Source of the DNA: Pterobdella sp. o SKG-2022
Lineage: Eukaryota > Annelida > Clitellata > Hirudinida > Piscicolidae
Direction of reading: 5' to 3'
Assembly (NCBI GenBank): GCA_964035795.1
Contig: OZ038325.1
Location: 3,429,277 to 3,493,276 of the forward strand
DNA length: 64,000 nucleotides
A program made the translations under genes and the position numbers. Below are positions 56,501 to 64,000 of this stretch, piece after piece; positions within the stretch are counted from its first letter, which is position 1, and every line of letters starts with the position of its first letter. The notes beneath the pieces are model-generated. The model did no database searches, was not told where the DNA came from, and saw nothing but the letters and a program-made list of their open reading frames with translations.

Positions 56501-59500
56501 GCTGTGGCGCATGCCCGCAAACAGTACGTTTCTGTGGTTTGTTGTCTGTCTTTGTCTTTGTTTTGCTCTATTTTTTGACTATTTCATTATTGTTTTATTT
56601 TTTTCTGTTATATTAATTTATTTTGTTTGGATGAACTGCTTGATAATGCCCTTGAGGAGGTTCATTGTGGTGGGGCGGACTCGTTTTGGTATCGTTATGT
56701 ATGAAATGGCGATTTAAGTGTTGACGTACTTTTTTACATCTGAATTATTTTTTTTACTAGTATTGACTCGTTTGTATACATACGTTTTTTTTGTGTGGTT
56801 ATATATTCAACCTTTTGAAAAAATTTTTAGAGAGATAGATAAATAGATAGATACCAAAATTTTAAATCAGGTTTAATCCCCACTAAACTGAGGGTGGCCA
56901 GATTTACTCCATTTACAAAACATTTACTGCAATTTTATATATTCCTAATCTCCATTTTTTTATAACCCCATGTTTCGACGTTTAGGTTAGGAACGTACCC
57001 TATCTTCATCATCAGGCTGTTAGTGTTGGTCCTAAGATGTTTCTTTGCATATTAAGAACTTGTCTTAAGAACCTTAATGAGAGCAGACTGATGAAACAGT
57101 CTGTGTAGGGTCTTCCAAAAAAATTATCTTTAAACAAGATAAAATTAGTAAGCCCAAAGGATTACTGGAGGACAGGGAAGGGTCGTTTAGATTTGTACCC
57201 TGAAAGGATAGCAGCCCCACTAACTAGCAGGCCTAAACCCTAGGGCGTAGGTTTCTTTTAATGTGATGCCTTGGATACGTGCCTTTTAAAGTCATGCCCA
57301 GGGCCCATTCTCCATTTCTTCCTATCCAACGCATCTTTTTTTTTCAAGCCAACTTTACTAATTTCTGAAACAATTTTGTTTTTCCACTCAACTTTCAACC
57401 TACCTTTCTTTTTTAAACTATCAATTTTGAAAGTGAGTGCCTTTTTCAAAACATTCCCCTTATCCCTCCTCATTACATGACCAAACCATCTTACACCGCT
57501 GGCCTTAGCTAAAGTCTCTAAAGTTTCTTTAAGATTTACTTTTAAACCTATCTGATAACTTCATTCTACAAATTGCTCTAACCATAGCCTTTTCTGTTCT
57601 TTGCAGAATATCCAACTCATTTTGTCTTAGACACCAAACCTCACTCCCAAATGGCATTGCTGATCTAACACAGCTTGCATAAAGTCGTTTTTTGATTTTG
57701 AGAGGAAAACTCTTGGATAACAAAATATCTCTACATTCCTTAAACTTCGCCCAGCCTGATCTCATTCTTGCAGTTACAGCCGTCTCGCAATCTCCACTAA
57801 AATCTACTTTACTTCCCAAGTACAGAAAAGAATGCACTGTCTCAATGCCATCGCATAAAGATTCTACAGGTCGTGCACTGAAGTTCGTGCTACTTTTGCA
57901 GTTAAGACTAGCTAGCTTTGCCGACACTTTTGGAATCTTTGCACACCTAGCATGGATCCAGAAATTATATTTAGAGCATATTAGAGAGTTAGCCATCACT
58001 TTCTTACTGCAAATTCCACATGGGCCTTCTTTACTTTTCTGAATTTCCTGAACTACACCACTTATCAAGACTAGTTTTCGAAATATTTATTCTCAAACCC
58101 TTCTCCTCGAAAATATTTTTCCATCTGAAAAATGTTTCTCTCAGACCTGACATTGTGTCACTTAAAAGAATCAAGGCATCTGCATAAAAAACTGTATGCA
58201 TTGAATTTTTTCTAGCATTTTCTGTTATCACATCAATTACTATTGAAAATAGTGATGCACACCGACTGTTACTAAAAACTCTTCAGATAGATCATCCCCA
58301 ACCCTTACACGGGTTTTAATTACATCATACATGCTTATTACCGCCCAAACTAAAACCTCTGGAACCCTTTTCTCCCTTACTGCCCATTCTATTTATTTTA
58401 ATAAATAATAATTTTTGTGTGTGATTATATATACTAGTTGAACTTTTTGAAGACATTTTAATAAATCAACGTACAAAATTGTTGAATATCCTAGCTTATA
58501 GCTGTAGTTTTTTTGTACTAACACCCCCATAAAACCATTTTTGTAGTTTGAATTCATTGAAGAAGAAGGATGAGGAGAAGGCAGAGTTGGCGAAGGTGAT
58601 GAATGAGATTGAGTCGTTTTTGTTTCTCACCAGGTTTGTTCGTCTGTAAACCTACAATAAACAATTTGTGTATAATAGAGCCAATATTAAATTTAAAAAA
58701 ACTAAGGATACATAATGTAGAATCAATCAAACATTCAAAAGAACTAAGCATATACATATATAACCATTAATATAATCAAGCACAACAATAAACAAACTCA
58801 CACAGAGATAAGTTGGAGGAGAACATATACAAGGAGTGCAGCACAGAAGAAGAAAGGGAAAAGCTGCACGAGTTGTTATCTCTTTCGTCTGATTGGTTGG
58901 ATGAACTGCCTGATAATGCTCCCAAGAAGGTTCATTGTTGTGAAGCAGGCTTGTTTTGGTATTGTTATGTGTGAAGTGTTGTAAAAAGCATAGTTTGGGC
59001 TATATTTTAGTCATGGTTCTTTGTGAAATGGTTCGATACAATGCAATCAAAATTAAGGATATTTTTCAAGAATGTCTAGACCACAAACAGATGACTCAAA
59101 ATCATATATATTTAAGAGATATCACAGCAAATAAAATGTTCAAACCTACTACCACCAACAGGAATACGACACAAAGTTGCATGAGTTGAAGGAAGCCACA
59201 AAAGACCTGGAAAACAGGGTGTTTGAAAAAAAAGAGAGACCTGTTTTCATGGCTGCCCTTAATGATCGATTCAACCAATCTAAATACTTCCTTGACAATA
59301 TGCTCAACTATACTGGTGGATGGTAATGGGATACTGGTGGTTGTCTTAAGTTGTGGTGATAGTGATAAGAGTGGGGGCACTGATGATGTTGTGGTGATAA
59401 TGGTGAAAGTGTTAAGTGATTGAGAAACTTTTTGAATCACACAAGAAATAAACATAAAAACAACATTAAGCGAAAAATATAAAATCTTCTCTACAATATG

Positions 59501-62500
59501 AAAACCCAACATCTGTTGAATGCAGGTGAAGGCCAGATCTTCACCCAAGTTGAGTTTGATACTCTCGATAAAATGCTCAAAAGCGTTAAGGTATTATTAG
59601 TATACTGTTATAGATATAACAGTGTCTTTTTCAAAATCATCAACATTTATACCATTAATATTCACGCAAGTGATTATTATACAATGTCCAGAAACATTGT
59701 CATCAAACACATCATCTCTATACATAACAACACTCAACACATCATATTACATATCACTAATCAACACAATCATCATCCACACCTCTCTCCTACCTCATTA
59801 ATCAGGAATGGAATGAGACAACACAAGAGGCACAGGTTAAGTTGGCAGACCACGAAGCTCCAGTGTTGACCTTACAAGACATCAGTACCAAGATCACTGA
59901 GCTTGAGAGGGAGATCAACTACCTCATTGCCAAGGTTGCAAGGGAGTGGTGTATTGATGATTGTGCTTAAGTAGCGGGTTATTGATCCAGAGTTTGTGGG
60001 GATTTTAAAAGTTTAATAATCTTTAGCCAAAGTAAATTCTGCAAATTATTTGAACACAAAAAGTAATTTTATTAAGTACAAAGGTTTTCGCATGCAAAGT
60101 AAAATTATCAATTAATCAATCAAATCCTTTTTATAACCCGTTTTCCTTTTACCAAGGGTTGGCCTTTCCATTCAGAGTGATCGAGTGGATCCACACAAAC
60201 CATATTTAACTGTCTTTTGTCATTCAATATGAGTTCGGTCCAAGTCTTTTTGGGCCTACCAGGCTTCTTGCAAGAATCTGACTCCAACTTTCGCATCTGA
60301 GAGATCCAACCCACGCTACGCTCTAATGTCCAAACCACCTCATTCTGCTTGTACGAAGAACTACCTCAACATCCCGAATGCCAAGTTTTGAAAGGAGTGA
60401 GTGAGAGCAAACGTTATCATTCGTTTTGATGTTGCACATCCAGCGAATCATGGCAAGGTCGTTTCGTCTAAGGCGGTTCAATGTGGAAACTGTTACTGGC
60501 CATGTTTCAGCAGCATGTAACATAGCGCTTCTGACATAGGTTGAATAGACACGTCCTCTGGTCAATAATGATAAATGACGATTAGCAAGGAGTGGAAGAA
60601 GTTGGTGAAATTTAAAACGTGCTATTGAAGCAAGCTCACATCCACCACCTGCAGATAACATATCCCCAAGATAGCAAAACTCTGGGATAACTTCCAGTTT
60701 TTTATCACCAATCATCACTTCCTTCACTAATCTCCCATCACAGCCGTGCTGTACCAAGGTAACGAGCGAGCGCATTGGAAGTTAAGATCCGAAGTTAGAG
60801 GGTCTTATGCCGCTGCATTTCTTGTGTACCCATTGCCTGCAGCCTCCACACTGAATAGCATTTCTACCCACACCTATTCGACATACAACACAAGGATACG
60901 TACCAGATTTTTACAACACATCAAGATTCGAACCAGAAACCATTAGCTTTGTCTTATCCATTATCACCCTCAACCCCTTTTTCTCCACCTCTGACCTCCA
61001 TATTCTCAACTACGCTAATAGTTCATCCACGGACTGAGCACTTACCATTAAGTCGTCAGCATACAAGATCTCCTAAGGGTAACCTGTACGAAACTCCATA
61101 GATAAAGCTTCCAGCACAATAACAAAAAGTAATGGACTAAGAACAGAATCTTGATGGACACTTACCCGAACAACAAACGAGTTGCTATACTCATCACCAA
61201 CTCTCACCCTACTTCTCACTTTCTTGTAAGAAGATTGTACAATTCTCACAAACCATTCATCAATTTTTCAATTTTCGCATACTCCACCAAATCATTTTTT
61301 GGCATTTTGTCAAAGCTTTTCTCCAGATCAATGAATGCTAATTAGAGGGGCTTACCAGCAACCAGATGTTTACCCTGTATCAACTTTGAAGGCGAGTGTA
61401 CCATTAATATTCTTGAAAATATGACAATCCAGAAACTTCGTAAAGTTCTTCTCGATTGTGAGTCTAATGTTGTTGTGAAAGGGGTTGAGGGTGTTATCTT
61501 CTCCATTTTTCTTTCTTTTGACATATTTGTCATCAACGTACCTTGCGTAAAAAATAGGATACCGTGGCGCAACTATTTTTTCTTCCATATAGTTGTAAAG
61601 CATTCGGCGAAAACCACCGATAACGGTCCCCCCATCAACACACCATCGATTTGCTTGTAAAGCTTCCCATTGGTTGTGAACAAATTCTACGTTGTGGCTT
61701 CAAGCAATAATTTGAACAAAACTTGTCTGATACAGAAATAAGGAAGCTTCTCATCTTCATAAACCGCTTTCGTGATATATTCAATCGTCTCTTTCACCGG
61801 CACGTTCATAGACAGTGATTCAATGTCGTACGAGACATCCTCTTCAGCTGGCTCTAGCGGACGAAGGTTACCTATTACCTAGAGAAGAGTTTGCGTGTTC
61901 GCTATTGTGTACTGGTTTGTAGCGAGTGGTTGCAAATATTCTGCTAGAAATTTACCAGTTTTAAAAACAGGTAGTGTTTGATAAATTATAGGCCGACTTT
62001 TCAAATTCTGTCTGAAACTTTATCATATTTGTGTGCTTTATCAGTAGCGAGAAGCTTAGCTAATACGTGGGAAGATGGTCTTATTATTATAAAACTTTCG
62101 TTTTCAGTTACAACATAGTTAAGAATTAAACAAAAAATTAGGAACACGAATAAAAAAGTTGTTTTCACGAAGCTCTATCTTTTGCCATTATTCGCAGTTT
62201 CAACAAATTTTTAACAGGATGGTCTGATAAAACTAAATTCATTTATGCTCTTAAGGCGTCTGAGAAAAAAACACTTGAAACGATGTGAGGTTTCTAATTC
62301 TGGTATTCTCAGTTTTTACGTTTTAATCCCTTCGTCGATCATATTTTGAACCAATTTTTGGTAGTCGTTTTGTTCAAAATGACCACATCGGAGACCTTAT
62401 CCTTTGACAGGATTGAGATATCACGGTTTGCCCTCAAAGCTTTAAGTTGGTGGAAAGTGTCGTCCTTTGAATGTTCAACGTTCTTAGCGATGGAATTCGT

Positions 62501-63735
62501 TATCTTTCTCAAAAGTTCGTTAAAAGATTCTTTCTCATCGTTCCTTATGTATTCATCCGCTAGGGCTTCCAACTCCAGGGCCAGGTTCCTTCTAGTATCC
62601 TTGTGCTTGTTGACAAAACTGTGGTTAGTTCTTCTAAATTAAGGTTTTTGAAAGAAAAGAGGTTGATTAGTGGGACTTCATAGTCGAATGGCACGTTTTG
62701 CGATTTCTTGCTTCTTAGTCTCATCAATTTTTTGGTTTTGGTTTGCAATTGCTTCAGGTTCTGTCTGGATAATGAATTTCTAATTGCATGACATATAATT
62801 TTTGACCAAGCATCTCCCATGATTTCAATTAGTTTATTTTCTAATTTTGAAATTTCACAAAAAATGATTTTCAAATCTGTAATGTGCTTCTAGAAGTGTT
62901 CTTTCAGTATTTCTTACTAACATTTAAATAACTTCTTTCTTTTAGAAATTGCTCTTTAGCCTTAACAAAATCCGGGGTTTTAAAAGTGTTTTCTAGGATG
63001 GGTCAATGTCTTTCGTAATTATTTTTATGCACAAACGTTTTCCACTTCATTGCCAATAAAACTTATTTATCCCAGGTGAAAAACTACCAAACTAAAATAG
63101 CGAAAGAAGCTGAGGAAGCCGCTAAAAAGGAAGCCAGCAAGATAAATAATAAGAAAAAGCTTAAGAAAGAAGGTGCTGATGATGATGTTAAGGAGGAAGA
63201 AGAGGAGAAGGAAGAAGAAAATTTGGATAAGGATTATTTAGAGCTTGAGTCTACTGGTAGGTGCTTTGATCAGTGTACTCATTCAATTACTTTCTCTATA
63301 CATTTTTTCAATCAAATCATTTTAAATTTTTATCTTTTAACATTTGTGTCTTTTTTATGAATTTAATGCGCTTAAGTTTTTTCATTATATATTGTTAGTG
63401 CCAGTTTCACAATGTGTTTTCGCTATATTAAATTTTATCAAGCGCTTTAAACTATAATGTAAAGCTCTCTAAATAAAATTGAATTAAATTATGTTATGAA
63501 TGAAGTTATAGTCATACTCTGATTATATTATGAGATTAGGAATATGTAAAACTGCGAAAAGTTTTTTTAATGGATTAAATCTGGTCACTTTCAGTTTAGT
63601 GGAGATTGGACCGGATTTAAAATCGTGTTATCTATCTATGTTATAAATCTTATTATTTCACCAGCTGATACAAAAGCAACGGCAAAGGAAGATATAACAA
63701 CAAGGCGCCCGGAACATGACGGGGGAGAATTATAA
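43157..63735 (+). CDS. HYOU1: HYOU1/GRP170 ER Hsp110-type chaperone, 21 exons, about 969 aa
   Basis: ER-lumen Hsp70-superfamily member; the family acts as a holdase and as nucleotide exchange factor for BiP. Exons: 43157-43205, 43291-43352, 43434-43465, 43544-43622, 43770-43924, 44176-44252, 44500-44628, 53960-54064, 54147-54222, 54414-54487, 54675-54754, 55043-55114, 55262-55573, 55727-56523, 58547-58633, 58806-58929, 59162-59315, 59526-59590, 59806-59934, 63076-63256, 63665-63735; total 2910 nt, every phase consistent. Signal peptide '[16 protein letters not shown]', then the nucleotide-binding domain from '[19 protein letters not shown]' (about 19-37) through '[20 protein letters not shown]' to '[17 protein letters not shown]' (about 368-384), the beta-domain ('[20 protein letters not shown]'), a Lys/Glu-rich acidic loop in exon 14, and the C-terminal helical domain ('SSDWLDELP', '[14 protein letters not shown]'). 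Oddities: phosphate-2 loop D-V-G-A-V-S-T instead of the family's D-M-G-S-G-S-T, and C-terminus H-D-G-G-E-L rather than a standard KDEL-type signal. Human length is 999 aa. Confidence 0.93.
44671..44828 (-). repeat. tRNA-derived SINE in HYOU1 intron 7
   Basis: Minus-strand order: a tRNA-like head starting GGCCCCAATAGCTCAATGG (A-box region), B-box GGTTCAATCCC, then a body with TGTGTTTTCGCTACATTAAA and an AAGCGCTTTATAAATACCGC tail. Head length, box spacing and the non-tRNA tail identify a SINE rather than a tRNA gene. The tail resembles the GCGCTATACAA end of the L2/CR1-like LINEs here, a possible partner. A target-site duplication was not found. Confidence 0.75.
44976..47358 (+). mobile_element. 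PHD-LINE copy A in HYOU1 intron 7, with 14-bp TSD
   Basis: 5'-truncated: begins in the endonuclease end ('[20 protein letters not shown]'), then linker, RT entry at 45588-45791 ('[20 protein letters not shown]'), '[20 protein letters not shown]', [11 protein letters not shown], the palm with [12 protein letters not shown] near 46275, a YADD box near 46365, and the zinc module C-x2-C...W-I-H-K-K-C-S-G at 46540-46625. The thumb follows ('[18 protein letters not shown]'), then the C-terminal tail 46891-47322. The 3' end has TTGA repeats (47347-47361). TTGAATTTGCCAAA flanks it at 44962-44975 and 47359-47372. A few stops and shifts; not active. Confidence 0.85.
47373..48795 (+). mobile_element. 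Family B LINE, endonuclease half (interrupted)
   Basis: After the target duplication the sequence reads '[19 protein letters not shown]', I-S-E-H-H-I-P-E-T, then T-I-S-A-Y-A-P-T near 47680 and the D-F-N-A-K-T-G block near 47805, all with stops. N-Q-I-D-Y-I-I lies near 48040, followed by an Asn/Lys-rich linker up to about 48780. It is continued by the RT half at 51965. Copy A is inserted in its 5' leader and another PHD-LINE between its two halves. Confidence 0.7.
48800..51964 (+). mobile_element. PHD-LINE, near full length, nested in family B LINE
   Basis: A 5' leader (48800-49090), then an endonuclease at 49094-49904 over three frames ('[20 protein letters not shown]', [31 protein letters not shown]). 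RT ORF 50567-50962 has '[20 protein letters not shown]' and '[20 protein letters not shown]'. After a one-base shift the ORF 50997-51629 has '[20 protein letters not shown]', box Y-A-N-D in place of Y-A-D-D, and zinc module '[20 protein letters not shown]' (second Cys lost) with W-V-H-K-R. C-terminal tail follows to about 51964. The catalytic Asp-to-Asn change and shifts mean it is inactive. Confidence 0.8.
51965..53460 (+). mobile_element. Family B LINE, RT half
   Basis: The RT continues the interrupted element: '[20 protein letters not shown]', L-R-P-I-V-L-L-S, '[20 protein letters not shown]' and '[17 protein letters not shown]' at 52020-52520. Next come a palm (52540-52680, stops), the catalytic box Y-A-D-D-I-A-W near 52720, thumb K-K-L-G-S-F-I-S near 52885, and '[17 protein letters not shown]' at 53110-53160. 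The closest relative in the window is the minus-strand copy at 36700-39345. It ends before the (TA)n tract. Confidence 0.75.
53500..53561. repeat. (TA)n microsatellite
   Basis: Perfect TA run about 400 bp before HYOU1 exon 8. The remainder of this intron end (53562-53959) has no recognised element. Confidence 0.95.
56627..56707 (+). pseudogene. Partial duplicate of HYOU1 exon 16 plus its donor site
   Basis: About 80 bp align without gaps to 58897-58977, an offset of 2270. The copy contains the last 10 codons of exon 16 ([10 protein letters not shown] against [10 protein letters not shown]), the same GTTCATTGT donor, and about 50 bp of intron. The duplicated codons stay open, but no AG acceptor lies close upstream, so it is unlikely to be spliced in. 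Confidence 0.75.
56830..56952 (+). repeat. Unclassified interspersed repeat, copy 1
   Basis: Contains ATAGATAGATA, TTTTAAATC, CCCCACTAAACTGA, CCAGATTTA and ATTCCTAATCTCC. The reverse complement of 63527-63645 shows the same blocks in order, at roughly 80% identity. Non-coding. Both copies lie in HYOU1 introns. Confidence 0.65.
57250..58390 (-). mobile_element. PHD-LINE fragment in HYOU1 intron 14
   Basis: Minus strand: an RT palm remnant (58260-58390), catalytic box degraded to F-Y-A-D-A ('[20 protein letters not shown]', 58031-58231), zinc module '[20 protein letters not shown]' then W-I-H-A-R-C at 57930-58030, thumb '[20 protein letters not shown]', and C-terminal '[20 protein letters not shown]' ending near 57258. 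The D-to-A change in the YADD box means the RT is dead. Confidence 0.75.
60033..60115 (+). repeat. Short dispersed repeat, copy 2
   Basis: Matches 13530-13620 in the same orientation (GCAAATTATTTGAACAC, TAATTTTATTAAGTA). It ends exactly where the following LINE's 3' tail begins. Confidence 0.6.
60116..61372 (-). mobile_element. PHD-LINE copy A2, inverted relative to copy A, HYOU1 intron 19
   Basis: Minus-strand reading matches copy A (46055-47350) very closely: '[20 protein letters not shown]', '[20 protein letters not shown]', '[20 protein letters not shown]' and G-R-P-K-K-T-W, with the same AAGGATTTGATTGATT 3' end at 60116. A 15-nt deletion distinguishes it near 60610. The 5' end stops within the RT at about 61372, where a Penelope fragment begins. 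Confidence 0.85.
61373..62900 (-). mobile_element. Penelope-like element fragment, HYOU1 intron 19
   Basis: Minus strand: an N-terminal coiled, basic region at 62560-62874 ('[20 protein letters not shown]'); the Penelope RT entry at 62339-62572 ('[20 protein letters not shown]', then V-V-I-L-N-K); a degraded middle; and the palm at 61370-61603 ('[17 protein letters not shown]', then [14 protein letters not shown]). The GIY-YIG domain is not present; it is cut at the junction with copy A2. Confidence 0.75.
63405..63455 (+). repeat. SINE tail fragment
   Basis: TGTGTTTTCGCTATATTAAA and CAAGCGCTTTAAA match the body and tail of the SINE at 44671-44828. The tRNA-like head is absent. Confidence 0.6.
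63527..63645 (-). repeat. Unclassified interspersed repeat, copy 2
   Basis: Inverted match of 56830-56952. It ends less than 20 bp before the acceptor of the last HYOU1 exon (63665), so the repeat contributes part of that intron's 3' end. Confidence 0.65.
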
Positions 63736-64000
63736 TTGATTCTATGTCGTTGCATCTGTGTATATAGTCGTGGATATCAGTTTTGATTCATGTAAAATTA
63801 TGTATTATTAACACTTAAGTGACATTTAGGAAATTTGTAGCGCTGTAGTTTAAGGCGTTTATTTGGTGGACGATTTTGTACGTTTGGTTTTTGTGTGTTG
63901 TTATTTTGCTGGAGGATTTGTGATGAGTTTTATTTAAAGGTTGATTCTTAATTATTGTTATAAACTATAACGTTATTCTTACTACAGAGATTGGTTAGTA
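63736..64000 (+). other. HYOU1 3' flank
   Basis: AT-rich sequence after the stop codon. No canonical AATAAA was found in this stretch, so the 3' UTR may use a variant signal or continue past the window. Confidence 0.4.

Overview
The window is from the nuclear genome of an AT-rich animal, most likely an invertebrate. Evidence: spliced genes with GT-AG introns, an HYOU1-type Hsp70 chaperone with a signal peptide, many C2H2 fingers, and a dense mix of animal mobile elements (L2/CR1-like, RTE-like, RLE-type and Penelope-like retroelements, Ty3/Gypsy, FLYWCH-MULE, ZBED-like hAT, a tRNA-derived SINE). Long perfect (TA)n and (ATT)n tracts are common. I cannot place it to phylum from sequence alone.

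Only two host genes can be supported, both on the + strand and in tandem. (1) 24464-42556 is an 11-exon gene for a protein of about 1392 residues with ten zinc fingers; its last intron (about 12.3 kb) is packed with transposons. (2) 43157-63735 is a complete 21-exon HYOU1/GRP170 orthologue (about 969 residues). Its introns 7, 14 and 19 hold most of the repeats of that half. Only about 0.5 kb separates the poly(A) signal of the first gene from the start codon of the second.

Layout. 0-24 kb is a transposon graveyard with no host gene: L2/CR1 3' end; FLYWCH-MULE relic; 5' LTR with gag and an early pol fragment of a Gypsy element; a LINE C-terminus with zinc fingers; an RLE-type LINE split by a 460-bp (ATT)n tract; a foldback palindrome; several RT fragments; a Penelope element with GIY-YIG; an L2/CR1 copy with endonuclease and RT; and an L2/CR1 copy interrupted by an RTE-like element flanked by 13-bp duplications. 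24-42.6 kb is the zinc-finger gene. Its last intron holds, in order, a LINE 3' end, a PHD-bearing LINE, an L2/CR1 endonuclease piece, a hAT element carrying a SINE, two head-to-head 'family B' LINEs, a LINE deletion derivative, a small terminal-inverted-repeat element, an unidentified decayed ORF and an LTR fragment. 43-63.7 kb is HYOU1.

Family labels used here: 'PHD-LINE' means an APE-type non-LTR element whose RT ORF carries a C-x2-C...W-x-H-x2-C zinc module after the RT core. 'Family B' is a second APE-type LINE with an NVRG start motif and a YADD-type RT. Exon edges rest on GT-AG signals, reading phase and, for HYOU1, alignment by eye to the remembered vertebrate protein family. Nothing was checked by database search or RNA data.
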